This document shows positions 16,815 to 26,099 of a stretch of DNA of 64,000 nt, piece after piece (position 1 is the first letter of the stretch; every line of letters begins with the position of its first letter). The notes beneath the pieces were generated by a model that saw nothing but the letters and a program-made list of their open reading frames with translations, had not been told where the DNA came from and did no database searches. The stretch comes from Parapedobacter defluvii (lineage in GTDB: Bacteria > Bacteroidota > Bacteroidia > Sphingobacteriales > Sphingobacteriaceae). The stretch lies in contig NZ_BMIK01000013.1 in the NCBI RefSeq assembly GCF_014642075.1, positions 1 through 64,000 on the forward strand. The letters run 5' to 3'. A program made the position numbers and the translations under genes.

Positions 16815-17576
16815 TTATAGATATGGATAGGTCACTTCCGATAAAAACAACCCACAGGCCGGAACCGAGGTGCCGGCTACCGACCGGTCCTTACTGCGGA
16901 TGACCTCGTGCATATATTCCGGTGCATGCTCACCCCGTCCGATCTCCATGAGCGTGCCGACAATCGCCCTGACCATGTTGCGGAGAAACCGATTGGCTGA
17001 AATGTAAAATACCAGCTGCCCGTCACCCACCCAACGCCATTCCGCGTCCGTAATACGGCAAAGATTCGTATGCACCTGCGTATGGGACTTGCTGAAACAG
17101 GAAAAATCTTCGTATTGCTGTAAAATTTCAGCTGCAGCATTCATGGCACTCACATCGGGCACTTCGCGCAGTAACCAGGAGCGACCGTGTAAAAAGGGAT
17201 CTTTCCGGGTGTGCGCATGGTATTCATACGAGCGCCTCACCGCGTCAAAGCGCGCATGGGCATCATCAGCTACGGCAATGAGTCTTTTTGCAGCGATATC
17301 ATGCGGCAGCAGGGAGTTAACCTGGTAGAGGAATCTGTCAGTGTCGTCAAGTGCCGCTGAATGACTCACGTCAAAATGTGCATACAGTTGTTTCGCATGG
17401 ACACCGGTATCGGTACGGCCACATCCCACGGTATGGATGGATTGGCGCAACAGTGTACTCAATGCCCGGTCAAGGACCTGCTGCACGGTTAACGCATTCG
17501 GCTGGATCTGCCAACCGTGGTAAGCTCCACCGTCGAATGCGAGTTCAATGAAATACCTGCTGTTGGTGCTTTTCAC
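16815..17576 (-). CDS. truA: tRNA pseudouridine(38-40) synthase TruA
   Basis: Makes pseudouridine at positions 38-40 of the tRNA anticodon arm. It has the catalytic Asp in GCGRTDTGVHA near residue 55, the start region RYFIELAFDGGAYHGWQIQP, and the C-terminal motifs VFYISANRFLRNMVRAIVG and GLFLSEVTYP. About 253 residues, the usual size. I choose GTG at 17576: a -7 element (17582-17589) lies 5 nt upstream, so the ATG at 17612 would be ahead of the promoter. This makes it a likely leaderless GTG start. The tandem repeat array begins only about 17 bp upstream of the promoter. Confidence 0.93.
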   Translation of the reverse strand: MKSTNSRYFIELAFDGGAYHGWQIQPNALTVQQVLDRALSTLLRQSIHTVGCGRTDTGVHAKQLYAHFDVSHSAALDDTDRFLYQVNSLLPHDIAAKRLIAVADDAHARFDAVRRSYEYHAHTRKDPFLHGRSWLLREVPDVSAMNAAAEILQQYEDFSCFSKSHTQVHTNLCRITDAEWRWVGDGQLVFYISANRFLRNMVRAIVGTLMEIGRGEHAPEYMHEVIRSKDRSVAGTSVPACGLFLSEVTYPYL

Positions 17577-17581
17577 GGAGG

Positions 17582-17589
17582 CAAAGATA
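17582..17589 (-). promoter_or_regulatory. -7 element of truA
   Basis: On the minus strand TATCTTTG lies 5 nt before the GTG at 17576. It decides the start codon and predicts a leaderless transcript. The upstream promoter part would fall in the repeat array edge. Confidence 0.6.
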
Positions 17590-17605
17590 GGGTTTAGAGA
17601 GGCGT

Positions 17606-18101
17606 GTTGCAATGCACGACGGAACTGTAACGCTCACTCCGTTCACGCCACTAGGTTCCTTTCGTGCATTTGCAACACTGGAAGGCGGGGTGGGGACGGA
17701 ACTGTAACGCTCACTCCGTTCACGCCACTAGGTTCCTTTCGTGCATTTGCAACACTGGAAGGCGGGGTGGAGACGGAACTGTAACGCTCACTCCGTTCAC
17801 GCCACTAGGTTCCTTTCGTGCATTTGCAACACTGGAAAGGCGGGGTAGATACGGAACTGTAACGCTCACTCCGTTCACGCCACTAGGTTCCTTTCGTGCA
17901 TTTGCAACACTGGAAGGCGGGGTAGATACGGAACTGTAACGCTCACTCCGTTCACGCCACTAGGTTCCTTTCGTGCATTTGCAACACGGAAAGGCGGGGT
18001 GGGGACGGAACTGTAACGCTCACTCCGTTCACGCCACTAGGTTCCTTTCGTGCATTTGCAACACGGAGAGGGAGTTGGGGTTCCTTTCGTGCATTTGCAA
18101 C
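17606..18101. repeat. tandem array of six 77-bp repeats plus a partial copy
   Basis: The stretch GGAACTGTAACGCTCAC recurs at 17621, 17698, 17775, 17853, 17930 and 18007, giving periods of 77, 77, 78, 77 and 77 bp. Each unit has a core (TGTAACGCTCACTCCGTTCA then CGCCACTA), an arm GGTTCCTTTCGTGCATTTGC, and a variable G-rich spacer (GGAAGGCGGGGTGGGGAC, with GTAGATAC and GTGGAGAC variants). The first unit is preceded by GTTGCAATGCACGAC, almost the reverse complement of the arm, so the founding element was a long inverted repeat. A truncated arm copy ends the array near 18101. It fills the space between truA and the PTPS gene. One frame is open through it, but only because the period leaves few stops. 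Confidence 0.95.
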
Positions 18102-18175
18102 GCAGGAAGGGCATAAGAGGCAAATGCAAATTTGCGAATCGGCGATTTTACAATTAGCAAATCATCAAATTAACG

Positions 18176-18183
18176 TATCTTTG
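18176..18183 (+). promoter_or_regulatory. -7 element of the PTPS/folE operon
   Basis: TATCTTTG lies 6 nt before the ATG at 18190, predicting a leader of only a few nt. It rules out the longer in-frame start at 18124. Confidence 0.6.
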
Positions 18184-18189
18184 CACGCT

Positions 18190-18603
18190 ATGATATATCT
18201 TACACGGCGTGAACGGTTTAATGCGGCACATAAATTATACCGCGAGGGGTGGACACTGGAACAGAACGAGGCCGTTTTCGGTAAATGTTCAAATCCGAAT
18301 TGGCACGGGCATAACTACGAACTTTTTGTCACCGTAAAAGGGGAAGTCAACCCCGAGACCGGGTTTGTCATCGATTTAAAAGAACTGAAAAGTATCATTA
18401 CCACCTATGTGATTGACAAACTGGATCACCGGAATGTCAATTTAGATGTAGATTTCATGCAGGGAAAAATGGCTTCTACCGAAGTGCTCGCGATCGAAAT
18501 CTTTCATCAGCTCAAAGCCCATATCGAAGCCCACGGGGCAATCTTGCATTCGGTCAGGCTGGTCGAAACTGAAAACAATTCTGTGGAATATTTCGGCGAC
18601 TGA
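18190..18603 (+). CDS. 6-pyruvoyl-tetrahydropterin synthase / 6-carboxytetrahydropterin synthase family
   Basis: A 137-residue T-fold enzyme of the PTPS/QueD family that acts on dihydroneopterin triphosphate. Zinc ligands are in FNAAHKLY and NWHGHNYEL, and the catalytic Cys is in FGKCSNPNWHGHNY. The pair DHRNVNLD and the Glu in VRLVETENNS complete the site. The product could be 6-carboxy-tetrahydropterin (queuosine route) or 6-pyruvoyl-tetrahydropterin; sequence alone does not decide. It is 12 bp upstream of folE, whose product is the substrate maker, so the two form a pterin operon. Confidence 0.9.
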   Translation: MIYLTRRERFNAAHKLYREGWTLEQNEAVFGKCSNPNWHGHNYELFVTVKGEVNPETGFVIDLKELKSIITTYVIDKLDHRNVNLDVDFMQGKMASTEVLAIEIFHQLKAHIEAHGAILHSVRLVETENNSVEYFGD

Positions 18604-18615
18604 CGCCGGCTATTA

Positions 18616-19260
18616 ATGGATACAATTATGGAAACTAACTTTCCACTCAACGAGGAAGAAATTGACGGATACGTCAAGATTGACCGCTACAATCCCGAAA
18701 AGATTGCCCGTATTGCAGGGCACTATACGGAGATTCTTGAGTTACTGGGAGAGGACCCTTCCCGCCAAGGGCTGCTGAAGACGCCGGAACGGGTGGCCAA
18801 AGCCTTACAATACCTTACCCATGGGTACGATTTGGACGCAGCGGAAATACTGCGCGGGGCCATGTTTGAAGAGGAATACAGCCAAATGGTCGTGGTCAAA
18901 GACATCGAGGTATACTCCATGTGTGAGCACCACATGCTGCCCTTTTTCGGCAAAGCCCACGTGGCTTATATTCCAAACGGCCACATCGTTGGACTTAGCA
19001 AAATACCGCGCGTCGTGGATATTTTTGCCCGCAGGTTGCAGGTGCAGGAGCGGCTTACCAATGAAATCCGTGATTGCATTCAGGACACGCTGAACCCGGT
19101 TGGCGTAGCGGTGGTTATCGAATGCAAACACCTTTGCATGTGTATGCGGGGGGTGCAGAAACAAAACTCCGTTACCACCACTTCGGCGTTTACCGGCGAG
19201 TTTGCACATGAGCGCACCCGCAACGAATTCCTGCGGCTTATCACGGCTTCCCTGGATTAA
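18616..19260 (+). CDS. folE: GTP cyclohydrolase I FolE
   Basis: Converts GTP to 7,8-dihydroneopterin triphosphate, the first step toward folate, pterins and queuosine. The 214-residue protein has the zinc and active-site motif [20 protein letters not shown], the helix [20 protein letters not shown], and the second Cys region [16 protein letters not shown]. Both MDTIM and the Met at 18628 are possible starts. It follows the PTPS-family gene by 12 bp in the same operon; its 3' end faces the DUF5686 gene 4 bp away. Confidence 0.95.
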   Translation: MDTIMETNFPLNEEEIDGYVKIDRYNPEKIARIAGHYTEILELLGEDPSRQGLLKTPERVAKALQYLTHGYDLDAAEILRGAMFEEEYSQMVVVKDIEVYSMCEHHMLPFFGKAHVAYIPNGHIVGLSKIPRVVDIFARRLQVQERLTNEIRDCIQDTLNPVGVAVVIECKHLCMCMRGVQKQNSVTTTSAFTGEFAHERTRNEFLRLITASLD

Positions 19261-19264
19261 CCCA

Positions 19265-21727
19265 TCAGAACAGCCTCAACCCGATCCGGATGGCGTCTTT
19301 TCCGCGTAGCCCGGACTCGGAACTGAATGAACGCGCATACATCACACGCAGCCGCTGCCATTCCAGTCCGACATGCGCCTCTGCATAATGCTCCATTTCA
19401 GACGTATGCAGGTAGTGGACTCCAATAATTTCCTGCAACTTGAGTTTACGGAGCAACGGCACCTTGCTGGTCAGTAGCGTAGATAAATTATATTCACCAT
19501 GCCCCTCTACAAAGTTCCCCGCCGTGCTGTGCAGGTAATAATCCAACAGCAGGAATGTTGTGAGATGCTGGTCGCTCACCAACGTCTTTGTACCGTTAAA
19601 ATGCCCGTAATCGGTGTAGTATAGTCGCTTGTTGTTCAGAAATGCCCCTCCCTGGATATCGAATGACACACGGCCATACAGTCCCAATCCGATTTCTGTT
19701 TTGTGCAGCCGGGCGGTTACCAAGTCATAGTCTGTATCCCCACCGAAGACACCGGGAATACCCTTTGTATAATTGACCGACAAGGTAGGCCATTTCGATG
19801 GAAGGTATACCCGCCGGTGGGGATAGGTTTCATACTGAGTACCAAAGTCATACATTGCTCCCAAGCTGATTTTGAACGACTGGTTTTCATCAAACAGGGG
19901 AATATCGGCATGCGGCGTGAACGGGTTGTTTGAAGTAAGGTATGGCTCATTTTGCTCCCAAAATGTATAGCCCGAACGGTTCGGTAACCATAGGCGGTTC
20001 TCCCACGCTGCTGATGCGGTCAGGGTTACGTTAGCCGGCAGCGTATATCGCCACGCCGTCCTAGCAAACGTCCGTTCGTATAATTTCAGGTAGTTACGGC
20101 CGAAAAACGCCGTACTGATCGTATTGAAAAGCGGCGGCAATGCCCCCCGATTATTTAGGTCCTGCATATCACTGCCGGCGGACAGGTTGACAAAACTTTT
20201 CGCCAAGGGGAACGAAGTACCCACGTAACCGTTGAATCGCTTGTTGATAAACCCATACCGCGCATTGCCGTACACGGTGAGGTCCCGATCGAGGATGGTA
20301 TCCACACGCTTGACATACCGTGCACCGTAGTTAAGCGCCAGTCCTTCCACGGTATTATAGCCCACGGAAGTCGCCAGCCCGTCCATCGAAATCCGCCAAC
20401 GCTGCGCGCGGTTGCGGTACGTATATCCACCCAACAGAAAGCTCTGTGGTTTGAAGCGGTTCGCTTTGCGGTCTACGGAATCCAGGTATTCCTTCGACTC
20501 GCGTCGACGCTGCAAGCTGTCTTTCCGGAGGTAGTCTACCCGCTCTTCTTCGGTAAGCGGTAGCGGCCGGTGTTCAGCCCAATAGACGGAGTCCCGTTTA
20601 TTGACACCTTCCACAATCCGCAATACCTCATTCAGTTTGCCCCGTTGCATTTCGGGATTCATCGCATATTCACTGTATACAGCAGCAAAATATCCGCCCA
20701 CCCGGAAACTGAATAGTCCGCCCACAAAATCAAACCGGATGCTGGACGGCTGCCATTGCCCGCTTTGCAACGGAATAAATTCCTGCCGGATATGCAGCGT
20801 ATCCAGTATGTTGATACTTGCTTCCTTGGTAAGCAGCAGGTTTATCCCATAAATCCGCCACGAATCTTCTAGGATGTAGATATCACCCTGATAAAGAGGT
20901 TCCGCCTTGCGGCGCGGGGTTACTTCAATTTTGTGGACTACCTGCCCATTTTCTTCCGTGGTGCCCAATAGCCTGTACCGGTAGTAGCTTAATGCATTAT
21001 CCGCTATGGGGGACACAAACGGTCGGGCGCTAAGCCCGTCAAAGATGGGCTGATGGTTTTCGTAAAAATTAAGTTTCAGATCGGCCGCCCGGTTAAAACT
21101 GAATGCCTGGTTGTTGCCTGAAAACTTGGAGCTGATCATCTCCTCGTGAAAATCATCGGGAGGATGTACGCGGATGCGGGATTCGGATTCCGAGAGGTAG
21201 ACAATACCCGTCCGGTTAGAATCCAGGCCGATTTCCCGGCCGATTTCGTCGAGGTCTATCCCCAAAAACTTCTTGGGTGCCTGCAGCAGCCGCTGCACCC
21301 CCTTGATGTAGACGCGGGCGGTGTAAGGAGCTGCTTCATTCAAATGCTGCTTCCTGCTGCGGATCGCCTTACGAATAATCGCGTAGGCCGGGTCTTCTCC
21401 GTTGCCGATGACCACTTCATCCAGCAGGTAAGCCTCTGTATGCAGCACGATGGACAGCTGGGTGTCCCGGTCGAGTGTTAAACGTTCCGCAGTTTGCCGG
21501 TATCCGACCGCTCTGGCAAGCAGTTGATGTTCGCCTGCCGGCAGCCGGAGCCGGAATAGCCCCTCGCTGTTGGCAGCCGTGCCCACGCCACCTTCTTGTT
21601 TATAGATGCTGGCAAACGGCACCGGATTTCCATGCTCATCGGTTACCTGCCCTGTTAACAGGTAAGACTGTGTATGGGCCGACAGCGCAGCGATGAAAAG
21701 AATAAGCGTAAAAACGGATTTGAGCAT
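19265..21727 (-). CDS. DUF5686 outer-membrane protein with carboxypeptidase-like regulatory domain
   Basis: An 820-residue outer-membrane protein. After the signal peptide (LKSVFTLILFIAALSAHTQS) there is a CarboxypepD_reg-like domain (TGQVTDEHGNPVPFASIYKQ to about residue 110), then the DUF5686 region with GEDPAYAIIRKAIRSRKQH and AAPYTARVYIKGVQRLLQAP, and a long beta-barrel ending in RLF, a typical outer-membrane C-terminus. The family is widespread in Bacteroidota with no known function. The start is placed at ATG 21727 since TAAGTTTG (21731-21738) lies 3 nt upstream, which would put the first transcribed base at or next to the ATG. Confidence 0.87.
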   Translation of the reverse strand: MLKSVFTLILFIAALSAHTQSYLLTGQVTDEHGNPVPFASIYKQEGGVGTAANSEGLFRLRLPAGEHQLLARAVGYRQTAERLTLDRDTQLSIVLHTEAYLLDEVVIGNGEDPAYAIIRKAIRSRKQHLNEAAPYTARVYIKGVQRLLQAPKKFLGIDLDEIGREIGLDSNRTGIVYLSESESRIRVHPPDDFHEEMISSKFSGNNQAFSFNRAADLKLNFYENHQPIFDGLSARPFVSPIADNALSYYRYRLLGTTEENGQVVHKIEVTPRRKAEPLYQGDIYILEDSWRIYGINLLLTKEASINILDTLHIRQEFIPLQSGQWQPSSIRFDFVGGLFSFRVGGYFAAVYSEYAMNPEMQRGKLNEVLRIVEGVNKRDSVYWAEHRPLPLTEEERVDYLRKDSLQRRRESKEYLDSVDRKANRFKPQSFLLGGYTYRNRAQRWRISMDGLATSVGYNTVEGLALNYGARYVKRVDTILDRDLTVYGNARYGFINKRFNGYVGTSFPLAKSFVNLSAGSDMQDLNNRGALPPLFNTISTAFFGRNYLKLYERTFARTAWRYTLPANVTLTASAAWENRLWLPNRSGYTFWEQNEPYLTSNNPFTPHADIPLFDENQSFKISLGAMYDFGTQYETYPHRRVYLPSKWPTLSVNYTKGIPGVFGGDTDYDLVTARLHKTEIGLGLYGRVSFDIQGGAFLNNKRLYYTDYGHFNGTKTLVSDQHLTTFLLLDYYLHSTAGNFVEGHGEYNLSTLLTSKVPLLRKLKLQEIIGVHYLHTSEMEHYAEAHVGLEWQRLRVMYARSFSSESGLRGKDAIRIGLRLF

Positions 21728-21730
21728 CCT

Positions 21731-21738
21731 CAAACTTA
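21731..21738 (-). promoter_or_regulatory. possible -7 element of the DUF5686 gene
   Basis: On the minus strand TAAGTTTG lies 3 nt before the ATG at 21727. The spacing fits a leaderless mRNA but is the tightest of the set, so it is less certain. Confidence 0.4.
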
Positions 21739-21786
21739 CAAAAGGTTACCCATTCATCGGTGTTAAAAAATGTGAAGGGTACCTGT

Positions 21787-22464
21787 TTACTCTTCAAAAA
21801 GATCGGGACGCCGTTCTTTGGTACGGGTAAGGGCCTGTTCATCCCGCCAGGCATGGATAGCGGCCTCGTTACCGCTCAGCAGCACATCGGGCACTTTATG
21901 CCCACGCCAATCGGCCGGCCGCGTATATACCGGTGCATCCAGCAATCCTCCCTGAAACGAATCGGACAGCGCCGAAGTCTCGTCAGACAAGACACCAGGA
22001 ATCAGGCGGACCACCGCATCCACCAATACCGCGGCCGGCAATTCGCCGCCCGACAGTACGTAGTCACCTATGGAAAGCTCCCGCGTCACGAAGATATCCC
22101 GGATGCGCTGGTCAATCCCTTTGTAGTGCCCGCAAAGAAGGATGATATTTCCCTTGGTTGAGAGGTGATTGGCGATGGATTGGTTGAGTGTCTCACCATC
22201 GGGTGTCATAAAAATGACCTCGTCATATTCCCGCGCTTTCTGCAACTGCTCAATACAGCTTGCAAAAGGTTCAATCTGCATTACCATGCCGCTTCCACCG
22301 CCATAGGGATAATCGTCTACACTTTTATGTTTGTTATTCGCGTAGTCGCGCAGGTTATGCACGACGATTTCACACAGTCCTTTTTTCTGAGCACGTTGTA
22401 AGATTGAGTGCGCAAAAGGACTTTCCAGCAAACCCGGCAGCACCGTGATGATATCAAATCGCAT
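21787..22464 (-). CDS. trmD: tRNA (guanine(37)-N1)-methyltransferase TrmD
   Basis: Methylates G37 of tRNAs that read CNN codons, preventing frameshifts. The trefoil-knot SAM site shows [31 protein letters not shown] and [16 protein letters not shown], with the catalytic Asp in [11 protein letters not shown]. 225 residues, the usual size. The start [11 protein letters not shown] at 22464 is chosen because TATCTTTG (22468-22475) lies 3 nt upstream; two codons further up would fall inside the promoter. It stands alone, upstream of the second symporter in direction but with its own promoter and without the rpsP-rimM-rplS neighbours seen elsewhere. Confidence 0.94.
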   Translation of the reverse strand: MRFDIITVLPGLLESPFAHSILQRAQKKGLCEIVVHNLRDYANNKHKSVDDYPYGGGSGMVMQIEPFASCIEQLQKAREYDEVIFMTPDGETLNQSIANHLSTKGNIILLCGHYKGIDQRIRDIFVTRELSIGDYVLSGGELPAAVLVDAVVRLIPGVLSDETSALSDSFQGGLLDAPVYTRPADWRGHKVPDVLLSGNEAAIHAWRDEQALTRTKERRPDLFEE

Positions 22465-22467
22465 GAA

Positions 22468-22475
22468 CAAAGATA
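22468..22475 (-). promoter_or_regulatory. -7 element of trmD
   Basis: On the minus strand TATCTTTG ends 3 nt before the ATG at 22464. The first transcribed base should be at or next to the start codon. Confidence 0.6.
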
Positions 22476-22488
22476 GGGGTTTTACTTC

Positions 22489-24156
22489 CTACCAGAAAAT
22501 TGCATAGACAGCTACGAGCAATCCCACGATAATGATCGTACCCGCCAGGAATCCGGGGTGAACCTTAAACATGCCGCGGTCCACTTCCAGCCCATTGGGC
22601 ACCACACCCCGCTTATTTTCGATGACACTGATGATATACATCCCTAAAATACAGAAGAGAAATACGATCCCCATCCGATCGATGAATGGAATTTCGTATA
22701 CCCCCGCCGCATTGGGTACGGCAAATCCGATGGAATATAACCCCGATAGATCCGTCCACTCCGGCAGGAATTTCAGGATAACGGACAGTGCAAACCCGCC
22801 CACCGTTGCAAACAATGCCGCATTGGATGTGGATTTCTTCCAGAAGAATCCAAGGATGAACATGGCGAAAATACCGGGGGATACAAATCCCGTATACTCC
22901 TGAATATACTGGAACCCTCCTTTTTCAATACCCAGGTGCGGCGCGATAACAACCGCCAGGATCATCGTAACCACGATGGTGATTTTGCCGATATTGACCA
23001 GTTGGCGTTCACTGGCATCTTTGTTGAATATTTTCTTGAAGATATCGAGCGTAAAAATGGTTGCGATACTGTTGGACTTCCCGGCCAGCGAAGCGACGAC
23101 CGCTGCCGTCAATGCGGCAAAGGCCAATCCTTTCAATCCTACGGGAAGCAGGTTGAGCAGCACCGGGTAGGCTTTATCCGGACGTACCGCATCGCCTTCC
23201 AGCATCTCCGTCTGAAAGAATCCTTCCTGATACAATACATAAGCGGCGATGCCCGGCAGTACCACGATAACCGGCATCAGCATTTTCAGGAACGACGCAA
23301 ACAGAATTCCGTTGCGGGCGGTTTTGAGATCGGCTCCCAGTGCCCGCTGCGTGATGTACTGATTACACCCCCAGTAGTTGAGGTTGACGATCCACATCCC
23401 ACCAATGAGGATGGAAAGCCCCGGCAAGCTGATGTAATGTTCCTGTGTCTTATCAAAAATCATATCGAAGTGCGAGGGTGCCTTTTCATGCAACAGGCCC
23501 AATCCGTTAAACACCCCTGTGGTTCCGAAATGATCAGACACCATGTTAAGTGCCAGGTATGTTGTGGCCAATCCGCCGAGAATCAGTACCAATACCTGGA
23601 TCACATCCGTGTACCCGATCACCTTCATGCCGCCCAGCGCGATGAAAATGGCAAAGATCGCAAGCCCATACATGCACACCGTGAAGTTAATATCCGAAAT
23701 GGCCGATACCGCCAATGCTCCCAGGTAAAGAATGGAGGTCAGGTTGACCACGACATACAGCAACAACCAGAACACGGCCATAATGGTACTTACGGTGCCA
23801 TTATAGCGCTGGTTAAGAAACTGGGGCATGGTGTAAATCTTATTCTTCAGGTACACCGGAATAAAAAACACCGCCACAATAATCAGCGTAGCCGCCGCCA
23901 GCCACTCATAGGCCGCAATGGCGAGGCCCAGTTTGAAGCCGTCTCCGCTCATGCCGATAAACTGTTCCGCCGAAATGTTGGAAGCAATCAACGATGCACC
24001 GATGGCCCACCACGTCAGCGAACCCTCTGCCAAAAAATAATCCTTGGTATTTAATTCCTTGGTTTTCTTGCGATAGTAAATCCAAAGACCATAGCCTGAG
24101 ATAATGATAAAATAACACAGGAAGACGATATAATCCGATGGTGCCAAGGTTTTCAT
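22489..24156 (-). CDS. sodium/sugar cotransporter (SSS family, SGLT-like)
   Basis: An inner-membrane Na+-coupled transporter of 555 residues with about 14 helices. The family marks are FLAEGSLTWWAIGASLIASN and ISAEQFIGMSGDGFKLGLA in the first helices, GGMWIVNLNYWGCNQYITQR in the middle, and ALTAAVVASLAGKSNSIATI, the Na2-site region. These strings fit the SGLT/vSGLT branch, so a sugar substrate is likely. It lies 18 bp from trmD but is a separate unit. No sugar catabolic genes are next to it. Confidence 0.92.
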   Translation of the reverse strand: MKTLAPSDYIVFLCYFIIISGYGLWIYYRKKTKELNTKDYFLAEGSLTWWAIGASLIASNISAEQFIGMSGDGFKLGLAIAAYEWLAAATLIIVAVFFIPVYLKNKIYTMPQFLNQRYNGTVSTIMAVFWLLLYVVVNLTSILYLGALAVSAISDINFTVCMYGLAIFAIFIALGGMKVIGYTDVIQVLVLILGGLATTYLALNMVSDHFGTTGVFNGLGLLHEKAPSHFDMIFDKTQEHYISLPGLSILIGGMWIVNLNYWGCNQYITQRALGADLKTARNGILFASFLKMLMPVIVVLPGIAAYVLYQEGFFQTEMLEGDAVRPDKAYPVLLNLLPVGLKGLAFAALTAAVVASLAGKSNSIATIFTLDIFKKIFNKDASERQLVNIGKITIVVTMILAVVIAPHLGIEKGGFQYIQEYTGFVSPGIFAMFILGFFWKKSTSNAALFATVGGFALSVILKFLPEWTDLSGLYSIGFAVPNAAGVYEIPFIDRMGIVFLFCILGMYIISVIENKRGVVPNGLEVDRGMFKVHPGFLAGTIIIVGLLVAVYAIFW

Positions 24157-24319
24157 TTGCCTTTTGTTGAGATAAGTTTATAAAGTCGGCTAATGTAAAT
24201 ATTAATCGGAACAATCGCAATGCAGTAAGCTTACATTTCAGGAGATATTTTGCAAAAATAAATACAAAACACTTATAATGAATGCATTAAAATAGTGTTT
24301 CGAACACACTAAGCACCGT

Positions 24320-24943
24320 TTACATAAACTGATCGATAAAATGCTGGATGATACCGGGGTACAGCAAAACGGTAAACAGCAAACCGAAAACGGCCCCGTA
24401 AAAATGCGCGTCGTGGTTGATGCTATCCCGTGCGTTTTTCGACGCCCATACGCAATACCCCAGATAGAGGATGGCAAACAGCCACGCGGGCATGGGGATA
24501 ATAAAGAAAATGCCCAGCATAGTTGTCGGCTGAAAAAGAATAAAACTGAACAACACCGCGCTTATCGCCCCCGAAGCTCCCAAACTATAGTAATGCGGAT
24601 TACTGCGTTCTTTAAATACCGTGCGGACATCGCTCAGCACCAGACCCAGCACATAGAGCAACGCAAACTGTACATGCCCCCAGGTGCTTAGCCCTGCTAA
24701 GATGGACTCAAGTGCAAACCCGAAAAAATAAAAGGTGAGCATATTGAATAACAGATGCCCCCAATCACGATGGATTAACCCACTTGTGAGCAGTGTATAC
24801 ACCCGCTGCCCCCGGCTTACGCTGTAAGGATGCAGCATGAATCTGCCGAAAAGATGCTGATTTGAAAAGGTGTACAAGCTGGTGACGATCGTAAAGGCAA
24901 AAATAATGCTCGCTACAGGAGTGTTAATCAGGTATTCTTTCAT
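24320..24943 (-). CDS. rhomboid family intramembrane serine protease
   Basis: A membrane protease of 207 residues with six helices. The catalytic Ser is in YSLGASGAISAVLFS (GASG motif) and the catalytic His in the last helix, DSINHDAHFYGAVFG; the early motif GLIHRDWGHLLFNMLTFYFF is the conserved HxxxH/N region. It cleaves transmembrane segments of other proteins in the inner membrane; substrates are unknown. It is transcribed alone between the symporter and the radical SAM gene. Confidence 0.9.
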   Translation of the reverse strand: MKEYLINTPVASIIFAFTIVTSLYTFSNQHLFGRFMLHPYSVSRGQRVYTLLTSGLIHRDWGHLLFNMLTFYFFGFALESILAGLSTWGHVQFALLYVLGLVLSDVRTVFKERSNPHYYSLGASGAISAVLFSFILFQPTTMLGIFFIIPMPAWLFAILYLGYCVWASKNARDSINHDAHFYGAVFGLLFTVLLYPGIIQHFIDQFM

Positions 24944-24976
24944 GTAAAGGACTTCTGGTCCCGAAAGTAAGAAAAA

Positions 24977-26068
24977 TTATTGGCCATCAAAGACAGCGGA
25001 AAACAAATTCAACTGCCTCCCGCCCTTTGGCGCAAACAAATCCAGTCTCAGTTCCGGTATCCCGGCGGTTGGCATGTGGCGCTTTACACTGAGTTTGAAT
25101 AACTGCCTGATACTGGATGCCAGCTCCCCTTCGCCACGCATGCGTACGCCCCAACGGCTATCGTTCAGCTTGCCGCCGTGGCACGCTGCAATGTTATGCA
25201 ACACCTTTTCGGCCCTGTCTGGGTATGCCTTATGTACCCAGTCTGTGAACAGCTCCCCAATCGCGCCGTTTAATCGGACGATGGTATAGCCCGCTCCTTT
25301 GGCCCCATGTTCGGCTGCGGCTTTGATGACCTCCGGCATCTCGTCACTGTTGAGCCCCGGCACAATGGGTGCACACATGATCATCGTGGGTATGCCTGCT
25401 TCACTAAGGGCCTGAATCACCTTAAGCCTCCCCTTGGCCGTAATCGTCCGTGGTTCCATTTTCTGGCGCAGTTCCTCATTCAGTGAGTTTAACGAGATCG
25501 CCACCTGAACGAGCCCCAATCCGGCCATTTCGGTCAAAATGTCTAGGTCCCGCAGAATCAGGCCATTCTTGCTGATGATGGATACCGGATGCCGGTATGC
25601 CCGCATTACTTCCAGAATTGATCGCGTAATCCGGAGCTTCCGTTCAATAGGTTGATAGCAATCGGTATTTCCGGATAGCATAATGACCTGCGGCTGATAA
25701 CCTTTTGTGTTAAACTGGCGCTCCAGCACCTCCGCAGCGTTCCGCTTCACGATAATCTTACGCTCAAAGTCCAGCCCCGCACTGTATCCCCAGTATTCAT
25801 GGGCATTCCGTGCGTAACAATAAATACACCCGTGTTCACACCCCTGATAGGGATTGAGCGAGTACCCCATGGGCAGATCGGGACTGTCGTTCGTACTGAT
25901 TATCTTTTTCGGGTGCTCCTCGATAAGCTGCGTATCCGAATTTTCCAGAAATTCTTCGTCGAGCCCTTCGATGTGCTCGGCTACATACCGCTGAGCCGCA
26001 AACTTATTATGTGTATTAACCTGAGCGCCGCGACCCTTGAAATAGTCGGGATTTTGTATGATGTCCAT
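24977..26068 (-). CDS. PA0069 family radical SAM protein
   Basis: A 363-residue radical SAM protein. The cluster motif is CEHGCIYC at 77-84 (Cx3Cx2C), inside LPMGYSLNPYQGCEHGCIYC, followed by YARNAHEYWGYSAGLDFERK, which is typical of the PA0069 group related to spore photoproduct lyase. Later motifs are VIMLSGNTDCYQP and ERKLRITRSILEVM. The reaction is not known; members are found near DNA repair genes in some bacteria. A -7 element TATTTTTG lies 4 nt before the ATG. Confidence 0.9.
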   Translation of the reverse strand: MDIIQNPDYFKGRGAQVNTHNKFAAQRYVAEHIEGLDEEFLENSDTQLIEEHPKKIISTNDSPDLPMGYSLNPYQGCEHGCIYCYARNAHEYWGYSAGLDFERKIIVKRNAAEVLERQFNTKGYQPQVIMLSGNTDCYQPIERKLRITRSILEVMRAYRHPVSIISKNGLILRDLDILTEMAGLGLVQVAISLNSLNEELRQKMEPRTITAKGRLKVIQALSEAGIPTMIMCAPIVPGLNSDEMPEVIKAAAEHGAKGAGYTIVRLNGAIGELFTDWVHKAYPDRAEKVLHNIAACHGGKLNDSRWGVRMRGEGELASSIRQLFKLSVKRHMPTAGIPELRLDLFAPKGGRQLNLFSAVFDGQ

Positions 26069-26072
26069 GAGA

Positions 26073-26080
26073 CAAAAATA
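26073..26080 (-). promoter_or_regulatory. -7 element of the PA0069-type gene
   Basis: On the minus strand TATTTTTG lies 4 nt before the ATG at 26068, another start-proximal promoter. Confidence 0.5.
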
Positions 26081-26099
26081 CTAAATAAATTAGTATTTT

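Noticed and set aside
17664-17939. Open frame through the tandem array coding a repeated peptide
   Set aside because: The repeat period leaves one frame nearly open; there is no start signal, no domain, and the DNA conservation includes palindromic arms, so it is a DNA repeat, not a repeat protein.
17606-18101. CRISPR array
   Set aside because: The repeated unit is 77 bp with near-identical content throughout; there are no unique spacers of regular length and no cas genes in the window.
22936-24054. Long open frame antisense to the second symporter
   Set aside because: His/Gln/Arg-rich translation typical of antisense to membrane proteins; no start signal or neighbour support.
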